Shown here: piece by piece, positions 1-10,384 of the stretch
How the letters are laid out: every line of letters begins with the position of its first letter
Numbering within the stretch: the stretch's first letter is position 1
Assembly (NCBI RefSeq): GCF_900157375.1
Contig: NZ_LT721901.1
Span: 3,148,315-3,212,314 of the forward strand
Length of the DNA: 64,000 nt
Direction of reading: 5' to 3'
Source: Mycobacterium rhizamassiliense
GTDB taxonomy: Bacteria; Actinomycetota; Actinomycetes; Mycobacteriales; Mycobacteriaceae
Position numbers and translations under genes: made by a program
Notes under the pieces: generated by a model
What the model saw: the letters and a program-made list of their open reading frames with translations, nothing else
Databases searched by the model: none
Told to the model about the DNA's origin: nothing

Positions 1-526
1 CGCGTCGCTGCTGACCGCGGTGGTGATGGGCTGGTTGTGGTCGCGGTGGGGCCGCGCCGAATGGATCACCCGCCGGCTGCCCCCGCACGAGTCGCACAGC
101 CCGGGGAACGGGTCGAAGCTGACGGTCTTCTGCGAGGTGGCCCGTCACGACTTCCTGCAAGCCGCAGCGTATTTGGTGGTCGGCGCGGCCGCCGCCGCCG
201 CCCTGCACGTCCTGGTGCCGCCAAAGGTCTTCGAACACGTCGGTGCGCACCTGGTCGTCGGCGTCCTCGTGATGGCGACGCTCGCCGTGGTGTTGGCGGT
301 GTGCTCGGAGGCCGACGCGTTTGTGGCCTCCAGCCTCACCATGGTCCCGCTCGTCCCGCGGCTGGTGTTCATGGTCGTCGGCCCGGCCGTCGACGTGAAG
401 CTGCTGGCGATGCAGTCCGGGATGTTCGGTCGGGGGTTCGCCGCCCGGTTCGCCCCGGCGACGTTCGTCGTCGCCGTCGCGGCGGCGACCGGCGTCGGTG
501 TGCTGCTGCTGGGTGGCCCGCGGTGA
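1..526 (+). CDS. YraQ/DUF318-family permease, C-terminal part
   Basis: The 5' end lies outside the window, so only the last ~175 residues are visible. They hold four or five hydrophobic segments and the motif CSEADAFVASSL. That motif is typical of the second half of YraQ/ArsP-like (DUF318) permeases, integral membrane proteins of mostly unknown cargo. The stop codon overlaps the GTG start of the next gene (GTGA), so the two are translationally coupled. In Firmicutes the same pair is YcgR/YcgQ. The family call is from motif recognition; the substrate cannot be read from the sequence. Confidence 0.75.
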   Translation, partial: ASLLTAVVMGWLWSRWGRAEWITRRLPPHESHSPGNGSKLTVFCEVARHDFLQAAAYLVVGAAAAAALHVLVPPKVFEHVGAHLVVGVLVMATLAVVLAVCSEADAFVASSLTMVPLVPRLVFMVVGPAVDVKLLAMQSGMFGRGFAARFAPATFVVAVAAATGVGVLLLGGPR

Positions 527-1245
527 GTCGCGAAACCGAGAACACGCTGCTGCTGCTGACCGGGCTGAGCGTCGGGCTGATCTCGATCACCGGCGCGTTC
601 ACCCGCTACGTCAAGCCGTCACTGCTGCCGTGGCTGGCGCTGACGGCCGTGCTGCTGATCGGCCTCGCGCTGGCGTCGATCGTCGCCGACATCCGCCGCG
701 GCGGGCCGCGACGAAAAGACGAACACCACGACGACGGGCACGGCCACCGCGGCGGCGTCGTGTGGTTGCTGGTGGTGCCCATCGTCGTGCTGATCTTCGT
801 CACGCCGCCGGCGCTGCGGCCCCAGGCCGCCACCGGCTCGGTGAGTAATGTGTCCAATGACGCTCTGCGCGAGGCATTTCCACCGATCCCCGCAGGCCGG
901 GCGCCGGAGTTGTCGCTGCCCGAGGTGCTGATGCGCGCGGCCAACGACAGCGCCGGATCGCTGAACAACCGGCTGATCACCGTCACCGGCTTCGTCCTCA
1001 ACGAGGCCGACGGCATCGATCTCGGGCGCATCGTCATCATCTGCTGCGCGGCCGACGCCCAGCTGGCCCGCATCCACCTGCGCGATAACGCCGGCCACGG
1101 CGCCTTCAAGTTCACCGACAACACCTGGCTGCGGGTGGAGGGCATCGTGATTCCCGCCGAGCCGCGCCCCCACACGCCGCCGATACCGACGCTGCGGGCC
1201 GTCACCGTCACGCCCGTTCCCGCCCCGGCGAACCAGTACGCCTGA
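523..1245 (+). CDS. TIGR03943 (YcgQ/DUF1980-like) membrane protein
   Basis: 240-residue protein with a GTG start in a GTGA overlap with the permease. Two N-terminal hydrophobic segments are followed by a His/Asp-rich linker (HHDDGHGH), then a third hydrophobic stretch. The soluble C-terminal domain contains the segment VIICCAADAQ, characteristic of the TIGR03943 family, which is the usual partner of YraQ-type permeases. The paired cysteines and the His-rich loop suggest metal contact, but this is inference. The function of the family is not established. Confidence 0.75.
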   Translation: MSRETENTLLLLTGLSVGLISITGAFTRYVKPSLLPWLALTAVLLIGLALASIVADIRRGGPRRKDEHHDDGHGHRGGVVWLLVVPIVVLIFVTPPALRPQAATGSVSNVSNDALREAFPPIPAGRAPELSLPEVLMRAANDSAGSLNNRLITVTGFVLNEADGIDLGRIVIICCAADAQLARIHLRDNAGHGAFKFTDNTWLRVEGIVIPAEPRPHTPPIPTLRAVTVTPVPAPANQYA

Positions 1246-1305
1246 CCGCGGCAGTGGGCGTAAAAGCCGCCAAAACTGCTGGTGAGCCTGTTAGTGTTGG
1301 CGCTC

Positions 1306-2322
1306 ATGGCCAGGCCACGTATCCGCGCGCGTGCGCCGCTGCGGATCTCGTTCGCCGGGGGCGGCACCGACGTACCACCCTTCCCGGAGCTCGAGGGCGG
1401 TTGTGTCCTGTCGGCGACCATCGACCGCTACGCCTACGGATCCCTCACCCCGCGAACCGATCGCAGGGTGAGCATCGAGTCGGTGGACTTCAAGACCACC
1501 CACGAGATGACCCTCGACAGCGAGATCCTCTACGACGGCAGCCTCGACCTGATCAAGGCCGCCGTTCGGCGGTTCGGCCGGGACGGCACCGACGGCTACG
1601 ACCTGGTGCTGCGTTCGAGCGCGCCGCCCGGGTCGGGGCTGGGCTCGTCGTCGACGATGATGGTCGCGCTCACCGGCCTGCTCGCCGAGCACTACCGGGC
1701 GCCGATGGGGGAGTACGAGACCGCGCAGCTGGCCTGCACCATCGAGCGTGAGGACCTCGGCATCGCCGGCGGCATGCAGGACATGTACGCGGCGACGTTC
1801 GGCGGCTTCAACTTCATCGAGTTCACCGACCGGGTGATCGTCAACCCGCTGCGCGTGCGCGACCAGATCGCCTTCGAGCTCGAGCTCAGCCTGCTGCTCT
1901 GCTACACGGGCATCACCCGGGACTCCGCGCGCGTGATCGAGGACCAAACACGCCGCGCGACAATAGGTGCCGACGACACGCTGGCCGGGCTGCGCGCGCA
2001 GAAGGAACTGGCGGTGGCGATGAAGGCCGCGCTGCTGACGGGCAAGCTGAACGATTTCGGTGCCCTGCTGGGCGAGGCGTGGATCCAGAAGAAGCGCATG
2101 TCGCCTTACATCACCAACGAGCGCATCGACGAGCTCTACGAACTCGCCCAGCGCAACGGCGCACTCGGCGGCAAGATCACCGGCGCCGGGGGCGGCGGCT
2201 ACATCCTGCTGTTCTGCGACTTCACCAAGAAGCACCGCCTGATCGAAGCGCTGGAGGGCGCCGGCGCCTCGATCACCGAATTCGCTTTTGAGAGCAAGGG
2301 ATTGACCACATGGCAGGCATGA
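1306..2322 (+). CDS. hddA: D-glycero-D-manno-heptose 7-phosphate kinase (GHMP kinase)
   Basis: 338-residue GHMP-superfamily kinase, predicted to phosphorylate D-glycero-D-manno-heptose 7-phosphate at C1 in the GDP-heptose pathway. Visible motifs are the N-terminal APLRISFAGGGTD, the ATP loop PPGSGLGSSST (about residues 105-115) and the C-terminal KITGAGGGGY. I chose ATG 1306 because the sugar-kinase domain begins immediately after it; an ATG at 1282 is possible. It overlaps gmhA and is followed by gmhB. The same three activities cluster in M. tuberculosis (Rv0113-Rv0115 from memory), but at a different chromosomal position. Confidence 0.85.
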   Translation: MARPRIRARAPLRISFAGGGTDVPPFPELEGGCVLSATIDRYAYGSLTPRTDRRVSIESVDFKTTHEMTLDSEILYDGSLDLIKAAVRRFGRDGTDGYDLVLRSSAPPGSGLGSSSTMMVALTGLLAEHYRAPMGEYETAQLACTIEREDLGIAGGMQDMYAATFGGFNFIEFTDRVIVNPLRVRDQIAFELELSLLLCYTGITRDSARVIEDQTRRATIGADDTLAGLRAQKELAVAMKAALLTGKLNDFGALLGEAWIQKKRMSPYITNERIDELYELAQRNGALGGKITGAGGGGYILLFCDFTKKHRLIEALEGAGASITEFAFESKGLTTWQA

Positions 2323-2924
2323 GCACGTCGGACGTCATCGAGCCGAGCGTGGAGACTGTCCAGGCCCGGCTGGCGGACACCATCGCCGTCAAGCAGCAGA
2401 TGCAGTCGGGGGAATTCGCCGCGCAGACCGTCGAGGTGGCACGGGCGATGATCACCGCCCTGCGCGCCGACGGGAAGGTGATCTTCTTCGGCAATGGCGG
2501 TTCGGCGCAGGACGCGGGGCATCTGGCCGCAGAGCTGATGGGGCGCTTCGCCTTTGACCGCCCGGGGCTGGCCGCGATCAGCCTGCCCGACGCCACCGCG
2601 GCGATCACGGCGATCGGCAACGACTACTCCTACGACGAGGTGTTCGCCCGCCAGGTGCTGGCCGCGGGCCGCCCGGGCGACGTCGTGGTCGGGCTGACCA
2701 CCTCGGGCAATTCGCCCAATGTCGTTCGCGCGCTGGAGGCCGCGGGCCAGGCCGGGATGACGACCGTGACGCTCACCGGCGCCCGCGGCGGCAAGGTCGC
2801 CGAGGTGGCCCAGATCTGCATCCGGGTGCCAAGCGCCGACACCGGACGGATCCAAGAGGCGTGCCTGCACCTGGGCCACACCATCTGCGAAATGGTCGAG
2901 GCCGCGCTGTTTGCCCGCCCGTAG
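2310..2924 (+). CDS. gmhA: Sedoheptulose-7-phosphate isomerase (SIS domain)
   Basis: 204 residues with a SIS fold. It converts sedoheptulose 7-phosphate to D-glycero-D-manno-heptose 7-phosphate, the first step of activated heptose synthesis. The signature FGNGGSAQDAGHLAAEL lies near residue 58 and the phosphate-binding TTSGNSPNVVRALE near 125. A second ATG at 2319 makes a classical ATGA overlap with the hddA stop and may be the true start. It lies in one operon with hddA and gmhB, so substrate channelling along the three steps is likely. Confidence 0.87.
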   Translation: MAGMSTSDVIEPSVETVQARLADTIAVKQQMQSGEFAAQTVEVARAMITALRADGKVIFFGNGGSAQDAGHLAAELMGRFAFDRPGLAAISLPDATAAITAIGNDYSYDEVFARQVLAAGRPGDVVVGLTTSGNSPNVVRALEAAGQAGMTTVTLTGARGGKVAEVAQICIRVPSADTGRIQEACLHLGHTICEMVEAALFARP

Positions 2925-2925
2925 C

Positions 2926-3468
2926 ATGGACCTGCGCAACGTCCGCACCGTCTTCCTGGACCGGGACGGGACGATCAATGTCAAAGCCGCTGAGGGCGAA
3001 TATATCCGAGCGCCACAGGATTTGGTGATGCTGCCCGGCGCGGCCAAAGCGGTGGCCGCCCTCAACGCGGCCGGCGTGCGCACGATCCTGGTGACCAACC
3101 AACGCTGGTTGTCGACGCCGTCGGCCGATCCGGCGCGCTTCGCCGCCGTTCAGCAGCGGTTGGACGAACTGCTGGCCGATGAAGGCGCCCACCTCGACGC
3201 GGCCTACCACTGCCCGCACGCGGTCGACAGCTGTGACTGCCGAAAACCGTTGGCCGGCATGTTGTTCCGCGCAGCGCAGGAGCACGGCCTGGATCTGTCC
3301 GAGTCGGTCATGATCGGCGACAGCGAGTCCGACGTGCTGGCGGGCCGGGCGGCCGGCGCGGCGACCATCCTGCTGCGTACCGGTGCGGCGCCCGCGGCCG
3401 CCGGCGCCGACGTGGTGGTCGACGACCTCGCCGCCGCGGTGCGGCTGATCGTTCCTAGCGTCGGGTAA
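2926..3468 (+). CDS. gmhB: D-glycero-D-manno-heptose 1,7-bisphosphate 7-phosphatase (HAD)
   Basis: 180-residue HAD phosphatase starting one base after the gmhA stop. The nucleophile motif FLDRDGTIN lies at residues 9-17, motif II is LVTNQ, and the zinc-site segment CPH...CDCRKP is characteristic of GmhB/HisB-N. Motif III/IV is MIGDSESDVLAG. It removes the C7 phosphate to leave heptose 1-phosphate for nucleotidylation. No heptose-1-phosphate nucleotidyltransferase (HddC) is in the window. The end overlaps the convergent WecG gene by 14 bp. Confidence 0.87.
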   Translation: MDLRNVRTVFLDRDGTINVKAAEGEYIRAPQDLVMLPGAAKAVAALNAAGVRTILVTNQRWLSTPSADPARFAAVQQRLDELLADEGAHLDAAYHCPHAVDSCDCRKPLAGMLFRAAQEHGLDLSESVMIGDSESDVLAGRAAGAATILLRTGAAPAAAGADVVVDDLAAAVRLIVPSVG

Positions 3469-4222
3469 ACCGTTGCGCGACTGAGCGAATCACCAACGCC
3501 AGCGCGAACGGGAGGTCGTCGCGCAAATAGCGTCGGGCCAGTCGCCGCGGCTCGAGCAGCAGCCGGTGCACCCACTCGAGTCCCAGCCGCTGCATCACAC
3601 CGGGCGCCCGCCGGACCACGCCCGCGGTCATCGCGATGCCGCCGCCGCAGGCCAGGCACCAGGCGTCGGGCAGCTCCCGGCGCAGCAGTTCGATCAGCCG
3701 TTCCTGCCGCGGGAAGCCCAGGCCGACGAAGACCAGATCGGGTGCGGCGGCGACGACGGCCGACACCGCCCGCCGCGTCCCGTCGGGCGTGCTGTCGAAG
3801 CCGAACTCCGGCGACAGGGTGCCGGCGATGCGCAGGGCGGCGCATCGCGCGCCGAGCGCCTGCGCGGCGCTGTCCGGGATGCCTTCGGCGCCGCCGAGGA
3901 TGTAGACCGACTTGCCGTCGGCGGCGGCCGCTGCGCTCAGCGGCAGGATCAGCGACGAGCCGGCCACGCGCTGGGGCAGCGTCTCGCCCTTGAGCCGCGC
4001 CGCCCACACCAGGGGCATCCCGTCGGCGACGACCAACGAACCCCGGGTGATCAGGTCGGCCAGCTCGGTGTCGCGGGTCGCCGCGCGGGCCACATCGATG
4101 TTCACCGGGATGATCGATCCGCCCTGCCCGGCCGCCCAGGCCTTGCGCACGCCCTCGACGACCTCGTCCTCGGTCACCGCGTCGAACCAGAGATCGCCCA
4201 CCCGGATCCTGGTTGGTCGCAT
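3455..4222 (-). CDS. WecG/TagA/CpsF-family glycosyltransferase
   Basis: 255 residues of the GT26 family, which transfers N-acetylmannosamine(uronate)-type or glucosyl residues to lipid-linked sugars at the membrane. The family pattern is clear: NIDVARAATRD near residue 42, LVVADGMPLVWAARL near residue 63, and GLGFPRQE in the second half. A basic, amphipathic C-terminus (RRLARRYLRDD...) would bind the membrane. The start ATG 4222 (MRPTRIRVGD) fits the family N-terminus; an in-frame upstream start at 4294 adds 24 unconserved residues. It converges on the heptose cassette and may act in the same glycan pathway. Confidence 0.8.
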   Translation of the reverse strand: MRPTRIRVGDLWFDAVTEDEVVEGVRKAWAAGQGGSIIPVNIDVARAATRDTELADLITRGSLVVADGMPLVWAARLKGETLPQRVAGSSLILPLSAAAAADGKSVYILGGAEGIPDSAAQALGARCAALRIAGTLSPEFGFDSTPDGTRRAVSAVVAAAPDLVFVGLGFPRQERLIELLRRELPDAWCLACGGGIAMTAGVVRRAPGVMQRLGLEWVHRLLLEPRRLARRYLRDDLPFALALVIRSVAQRFTRR

Positions 4223-4308
4223 GCCTTGGATTCTCACCGGATTGCCGCCGAAATTTCCACCGAACCTCCGACATTGTTGCTGCGTCGTCGCCAAACGCCA
4301 TAACCTGA

Positions 4309-5367
<1,059 letters not shown>

Positions 5368-5394
5368 TACCGGCATCCCGTGATATCAAAGGGC

Positions 5395-6066
5395 ATGCGG
5401 CCGTTCTGGATTGGCGCGGCGCTCGCGGTAGTGGCCACGGCGTGCGGCCACGCGCAGGCACCCCGACCGTCGGCGCACCCGACGACGTCGGCGCACGGCA
5501 CCGTCGTCAACCCGGCCAACATCAGGCGTGTCGTCCGGGACATGCCGCCCGGTTATGAAAGCATCACCGGCATCCCGAGTGGCGTGTCGCCCCGGGCGAT
5601 TTGGAGTCGCGACGCCGACGCGACGGCCAAGCCGCAGCAATGCGCCGTCCTGGCCGACCCGGGCAGCGATCGCGATCAGACCGCGCAGGGCGTGTCCGCA
5701 TCGGGCCCGGGTGGCGTCGTCGACGCGATCGTGGTCTCGTTGCCCGGCCCGGTGGATCTCGACGCCAACGTCGTCGCCGCGTGCGGCCAGTGGAGCATGA
5801 CCGCCGCACGGACCACGATCGGGGTTCACCTGACCGATCCACCGCGCATCGACGGCGCCGACACCGTCGGGATGGTCAGCGACATCAAGTCATCGGTCGA
5901 GTCCGGTGCCGAAATAGATTCGCGCACCTATACATTCGTCGCCTATCTGGGCAACTACTACGCGTTCACGACGCTGACCACCGACCCGGGGTCGGCGCTG
6001 CCGGCGTTGCCGCCGCAATTCGCCGCGGATCTACTCGTCAAAACGGTGTCCACGTTGCGCGGATGA
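5395..6066 (+). CDS. Putative lipoprotein (Rv0999-like)
   Basis: 223-residue exported protein. The signal peptide MRPFWIGAALAVVATAC ends in a lipobox (ATAC-G), predicting an acylated membrane-anchored protein outside the cytoplasm. It resembles the next gene in overall pattern: a short proline/threonine linker, two conserved Cys (C83 and C134 region) and a C-terminal LLVKTVSTLRG matching LLVKAVAAIRG in the neighbour. The two are therefore probably diverged tandem paralogues. A GTG at 5380 is an alternative start. Function unknown. Confidence 0.7.
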   Translation: MRPFWIGAALAVVATACGHAQAPRPSAHPTTSAHGTVVNPANIRRVVRDMPPGYESITGIPSGVSPRAIWSRDADATAKPQQCAVLADPGSDRDQTAQGVSASGPGGVVDAIVVSLPGPVDLDANVVAACGQWSMTAARTTIGVHLTDPPRIDGADTVGMVSDIKSSVESGAEIDSRTYTFVAYLGNYYAFTTLTTDPGSALPALPPQFAADLLVKTVSTLRG

Positions 6067-6093
6067 GCGCCCGGGTTGGGTAGATTAGCCCCG

Positions 6094-6750
6094 GTGTCAA
6101 GGCTGGCGTTTGCGATCGCATCGGTGTGCGTGCTCGCCGGTTGTTCCTCGGGCACCCAAGCGCCCTCGACGAACGCCGACATCACCAAGCTCGTCGGAGT
6201 GAAATCGAGCTTCGGCCCCGACTACAAGGTCGCCGACATCGGTGAACGCGCGATCGATCCCAAGCTGCTGGCCTCCCGCAAGCTGCCCGACGGGCTCAGC
6301 TTCGATCCGCCCAACTGCGCGAAAGTGGCGGCGGGGCCGGACAACCCACCGAATCTGAAGGGCAATATGACCGCGGTGTCCGCGGAGGGCAACGGCGTTC
6401 GCTACGTCGTCATCGCGATGGAGACCTCCCAACCGCTGCCGGTAAACGACCCGGGGAAGGGCTGCACGAAGGTGGGGTTCTCTGGGGGCGGGATACGGGG
6501 TGCCTTCGAGGTGGTCGAGGTCCCGCACATCGACGGCGCCCAGACGCTGGGCGTGCACCGCGTGTTGCAGGCCGCGGCGGCCGGCGGCCCCCTCACCGGC
6601 CAGCTCTACGACTACTCGGCCCAATTCGGCGACTATCAGGTGATCGTCATCGCCAATCCGCTTGTCGTTCCTAATCAACCGCCCGCCAAGGTCGACACCG
6701 ATCGCGCCCGCGACCTCCTGGTCAAGGCGGTCGCCGCGATCCGCGGTTGA
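6094..6750 (+). CDS. Putative lipoprotein, paralogue of the preceding gene
   Basis: 218 residues from GTG 6094. The signal sequence VSRLAFAIASVCVLAGC carries a clear lipobox LAGC-S. The mature domain has the same layout and C-terminal LLVKAVAAIRG signature as the preceding gene, suggesting tandem duplication. The pattern recalls mycobacterial DUF5642-type lipoproteins, though the family name is tentative. It is cell-envelope located by prediction; no catalytic motif is visible. Confidence 0.7.
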   Translation: MSRLAFAIASVCVLAGCSSGTQAPSTNADITKLVGVKSSFGPDYKVADIGERAIDPKLLASRKLPDGLSFDPPNCAKVAAGPDNPPNLKGNMTAVSAEGNGVRYVVIAMETSQPLPVNDPGKGCTKVGFSGGGIRGAFEVVEVPHIDGAQTLGVHRVLQAAAAGGPLTGQLYDYSAQFGDYQVIVIANPLVVPNQPPAKVDTDRARDLLVKAVAAIRG

Positions 6751-6758
6751 GCCGATGC

Positions 6759-7376
6759 CTAGCGCACGTCGCGCGGCCGGAACTGGATGCTGACGCGCGG
6801 GCCCTTGCGGTACGCCGTCTTCGGGACCGCGTGTTCCCAGGTGCGCTGACACGAGCCGCCCATCACCAGCAGATCGCCGTGCGACTGCGGTAGCCGCAAC
6901 GACGGGCCCCTGAGATTCGGGTCGCGCGGGCGCATCGCGAACGTGCGGGTGGCGCCCAGGCTGACGATCGCCACCATGGTGTCCTCCGAGCTGCTGCGGC
7001 CGATGGTGTCGCCGTGCCAGGCGACGCTGTCGGAGCCGTCGCGGTAACAGCACAACCCCACGGTGGTGAAGGGCTCTCCGAGCTCGCCGGCGTAGATGTC
7101 GTTGAGCCGCCGCCGCAGCCGGCCCAGCGCGGGGTGGGGTGGCTCTTGCACCGAGAGGTCGTGGAAGCTCACCAGCCGCGGCACGTCGACCACCCGGTCG
7201 TACATCTGGCGGCGCTCGTTGCGCCACGGCACTGTCGTCAGCAGCGCGTCGAGCAGGTCCTCCTCGATCGTGGGGTCGCCGGCCAGCCAGCCGGCGCGGA
7301 TCTCGATGAACGCGCCGTTGCTGAGCTGTCTGCGCTCGGTGTGTTCGAACAGCGAGCCCTGTACCGAGGTCCCCAC
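6759..7376 (-). CDS. AlkB-like 2OG-Fe(II) oxygenase
   Basis: 205 residues. The iron ligands of the AlkB fold are visible: the WHGD motif (HxD) near residue 117, EHAVPK for the distal His, and RVSIQFR for the 2-oxoglutarate-binding Arg pair. Members oxidatively demethylate alkylated DNA or RNA bases. It occupies the place of Rv1000c between the lipoprotein and arcA. GTG 7376 was chosen because the region upstream to 7445 is less family-like; the start is uncertain. It is divergent from arcA. Confidence 0.8.
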   Translation of the reverse strand: MGTSVQGSLFEHTERRQLSNGAFIEIRAGWLAGDPTIEEDLLDALLTTVPWRNERRQMYDRVVDVPRLVSFHDLSVQEPPHPALGRLRRRLNDIYAGELGEPFTTVGLCCYRDGSDSVAWHGDTIGRSSSEDTMVAIVSLGATRTFAMRPRDPNLRGPSLRLPQSHGDLLVMGGSCQRTWEHAVPKTAYRKGPRVSIQFRPRDVR

Positions 7377-7483
7377 GGCGCGCAGTCTATCGCACATCTG
7401 TTCGAGGAATCGGGACTCGCCGGGCCACCAGCGCGGGTCCGCCACGGCGCGACGGTCCGGATCGACGCGGTTACGGTTTAACG

Positions 7484-8695
7484 GTGGGTGTTATCGAATT
7501 GGGCACGAATTCCGAGGTAGGCGCGCTTCGGGTCGCGATCCTGCACCGGCCGGGTGCCGAACTGCGGCGTCTCAATCCGCGCAACAACGACCAGCTGTTG
7601 TTCGACGGGCTGCCCTGGGTCGCCCGTGCGCAGGAAGAGCACGACCAGTTCGCCGAGTTGCTCCGTTCGCGCGGGGTGGAAGTGCTGCTGCTGTCGGACC
7701 TGCTGACCGAGGCGCTCAACCACAGCGGGGCCGCTCGCATGCAGGGCGTCGCCGCCGCCGTCGACGCGCGCCGGCTCGGCGTGCCGCTGGCGCAGGAGCT
7801 CTCGACCTATCTACGGGGTCTGGACCCGGCGAAGCTGGCGCACATCCTGATGGCCGGCATGACGTTCAACGAGCTGCCGCCCGACACCCGGACCGACGTG
7901 TCGCTGGTGATTCGGATGCACCACGGCGCGGACTTCGTCATCGACCCGCTGCCGAACCTGGTGTTCACCCGCGACTCGTCGATCTGGATCGGGCCGCGGG
8001 TGGTGATCCCGTCGCTGGCGTTGCGGGCCCGGATCCGCGAGGCGTCGCTGACCGACCTGATCTACGCGCACCACCCGCGGTTCACCGGGGTGCGGCGCGC
8101 CTACGAATCGCGCACCGCCCCCGTCGAGGGCGGCGACGTGCTGCTGCTCGCGCCGGGCGTGGTCGCCGTCGGCGTGGGCGAGCGGACCACCCCGGCCGGC
8201 GCGGAAGCCTTGGCGCGCAGCCTTTTTGACGACGAGCTCGCGCACACGGTGCTAGCCGTGCCGATCGCCCAGCGCCGCGCGCAGATGCACCTGGACACGG
8301 TGTGCACGATGGTCGACGTCGACACGGTGGTGATGTACGCCAACATCGTCGAAAAGCTCACGGCCTTCACCATTCAGCGCGCGCACGACGGCGTGTCGAT
8401 CGGCGACGAGGCCCCGTTTTTGGAAGCCGCCGCCAAGGCGATGGACATCGACAAGCTGCGCCACATCGATACGGGGTTAGATCCCGTCGTCGCCGAGCGC
8501 GAGCAGTGGGACGACGGCAACAACACGCTGGCGTTGGCGCCCGGGGTCGTCGTCGCCTACGAGCGCAACGTGCAGACCAACACCCGCCTGCAGGAAGCGG
8601 GCATCGAGGTGCTGACCATCGCGGGCTCGGAGTTGGGGACCGGTCGCGGCGGCCCGCGGTGCATGTCGTGTCCCGTGGCCCGCGACGCGCTTTAG
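7484..8695 (+). CDS. arcA: Arginine deiminase
   Basis: 403 residues from GTG 7484. It hydrolyses L-arginine to citrulline and ammonia in the cytosol. Catalytic landmarks are FTRDSS near residue 163, EGGD near 212, MHLDT (catalytic His) near 269 and the C-terminal nucleophile in RCMSCP. Length fits the family (about 400-410). No ornithine carbamoyltransferase or carbamate kinase lies nearby, so the energy-yielding ADI operon is not present here and the enzyme stands alone, as in M. tuberculosis Rv1001. Confidence 0.93.
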   Translation: MGVIELGTNSEVGALRVAILHRPGAELRRLNPRNNDQLLFDGLPWVARAQEEHDQFAELLRSRGVEVLLLSDLLTEALNHSGAARMQGVAAAVDARRLGVPLAQELSTYLRGLDPAKLAHILMAGMTFNELPPDTRTDVSLVIRMHHGADFVIDPLPNLVFTRDSSIWIGPRVVIPSLALRARIREASLTDLIYAHHPRFTGVRRAYESRTAPVEGGDVLLLAPGVVAVGVGERTTPAGAEALARSLFDDELAHTVLAVPIAQRRAQMHLDTVCTMVDVDTVVMYANIVEKLTAFTIQRAHDGVSIGDEAPFLEAAAKAMDIDKLRHIDTGLDPVVAEREQWDDGNNTLALAPGVVVAYERNVQTNTRLQEAGIEVLTIAGSELGTGRGGPRCMSCPVARDAL

Positions 8696-8713
8696 TTCTG
8701 GGAAAGCGGCAAA

Positions 8714-10279
8714 CTACCGCCAGCTGGGTAGCCAGATCTCCATGTTCCAGGTCTGCTGCGAAATCGGCAGACCGGTGAGCACCGGGAACAGCCAGGCGAA
8801 GTTGGTCACCACTAACGCCACATAGGAACTAACCAGGATGAGCCCGAGCGTGCGGCGCTCCCGGCTCTGGCCCGGGCGATACAAGATGTCGCCACAGATC
8901 AGCGCGATGGCCATCACCAGGAACGGCGCCATCGTCGCCGCGTAGAAGAAGTACATCTGCCGGTCGATGTCGGCGAACCAGGGCAGCCACCCCGCGCAGT
9001 AGCCGACGAGCGCGACGGCGTAGCGCCAGTCCCGCCGGACGACCGATCGCCAAAGCGCGTAGACCAGAACCGGCACCGCCAGCCACCACATCGCCGGCGT
9101 CCCGACGAGCATCTCGGCCTTCACGCACGATTGCGCGCCGCACCCACCGACGTTCTGCTGATCGATGGCGTAGAGCACCGGCCGCAACGACATCGGCCAG
9201 CTCCACGGCTTGGATTCCCACGGGTGATAGTTGCCGGCCGCATTCGTCAGGCCCGCGTGGAATTGCAGCGCCTTGGCGCTGTAGTGCCACAGCGACCGCA
9301 GGGCGTCAGGGAACGGGAAGTCGCTCTGCGGGCCGATTGTCAGGCCGACCTCGTGGCGGTCGATCGCGGTCTCGGAGGCGAACCACGGCGCGTAGCTGGC
9401 CAGGTACACCGCGATGGGGATGATGCCCAGCGCGTAACCGGTGGGGATCAGGTCGCGCCGCCAGGTGCCGACCCAGGGCCGCGGCACCTGGTACTGGCGG
9501 CGCGCTGCCACGTCGAACGCCAGCGACATCAGGCCGAAGAACACCACGAAGTAAAGGCCGGACCACTTTGTCCCACAAGCCAATCCGAGCAGCACGCCCG
9601 CCCCGAACCGCCACCAGCGCACACCCAGCCGCGGACCCCACACCGTCTCGGCGCTGCGGCCCTGCAACAGCGCGATGTGCATTCGCTCGCGGACCTGGTC
9701 GCGGTCGACGATCAGCGCGCCGAACGCCGCGACCACGAAGAACGTCAGCAACCCGTCGAGCAGTGCGGTGCGCGCGGCGACAAAGCTGACGCCGTCGCAG
9801 ATGAGCAGCACCCCGGCGATGGCACCGACCAACGTCGAGCGGCTGATGCGGCGCACGATCCGCATCACCAGCACCACCATGACCACGCCGAGCAGCGCGC
9901 CGGTGAACCGCCAACCCACGCCGTTGTAACCGAGGAGCGCCTCGCCGAGCGCGATCAGCTGCTTGCCGACCGGCGGGTGCACCACCAAACCGAACCCGGG
10001 GTTGTCTTCCACGCCATGGTTGTTCAGCACCTGCCAGGCCTGCGGCGCGTAATGCTTCTCGTCGAAGATGGGGGTGCCGGCGTCGGTCGGCGAGCCCACG
10101 TTGAGGAACCGGGTGATCGTCGCGAGCAGCGTGATGATGCCGGTGACCACCCAGCCGCGCAGCTGATCGGTGGGCCCGAAGTCCGCGATCGGCAGCAGCG
10201 GACCGGGGCTGACGACGGGCACGACACGCTCGGCGCCGTTGTCCAGGGCGACGGAGGCTTCGCTGGGCGGGGCAGACAT
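8714..10279 (-). CDS. pmt: Protein O-mannosyltransferase (GT39)
   Basis: 521-residue polytopic membrane enzyme that transfers mannose from polyprenyl-phosphomannose to Ser/Thr of exported proteins during Sec translocation. The catalytic Asp-Glu of the first extracytoplasmic loop is seen in TPIFDEKHYAPQAW near residue 70, and about ten hydrophobic helices follow. It corresponds to Rv1002c by position. ATG 10279 (MSAPPSEAS) is preferred; ATG 10306 is also in frame. It is divergent from rsmI. Its products would include mannosylated lipoproteins such as those encoded nearby. Confidence 0.9.
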   Translation of the reverse strand: MSAPPSEASVALDNGAERVVPVVSPGPLLPIADFGPTDQLRGWVVTGIITLLATITRFLNVGSPTDAGTPIFDEKHYAPQAWQVLNNHGVEDNPGFGLVVHPPVGKQLIALGEALLGYNGVGWRFTGALLGVVMVVLVMRIVRRISRSTLVGAIAGVLLICDGVSFVAARTALLDGLLTFFVVAAFGALIVDRDQVRERMHIALLQGRSAETVWGPRLGVRWWRFGAGVLLGLACGTKWSGLYFVVFFGLMSLAFDVAARRQYQVPRPWVGTWRRDLIPTGYALGIIPIAVYLASYAPWFASETAIDRHEVGLTIGPQSDFPFPDALRSLWHYSAKALQFHAGLTNAAGNYHPWESKPWSWPMSLRPVLYAIDQQNVGGCGAQSCVKAEMLVGTPAMWWLAVPVLVYALWRSVVRRDWRYAVALVGYCAGWLPWFADIDRQMYFFYAATMAPFLVMAIALICGDILYRPGQSRERRTLGLILVSSYVALVVTNFAWLFPVLTGLPISQQTWNMEIWLPSWR

Positions 10280-10384
10280 CGGTGTCGATCGTAGGCTGTC
10301 CGCCATGACCCGCGTCGGCGACGATGCAGAGCGGGCTTGCGATGTGGGGGTACCTCCCGCTTGCGGGGGAGAGGAGCGGCGCAG

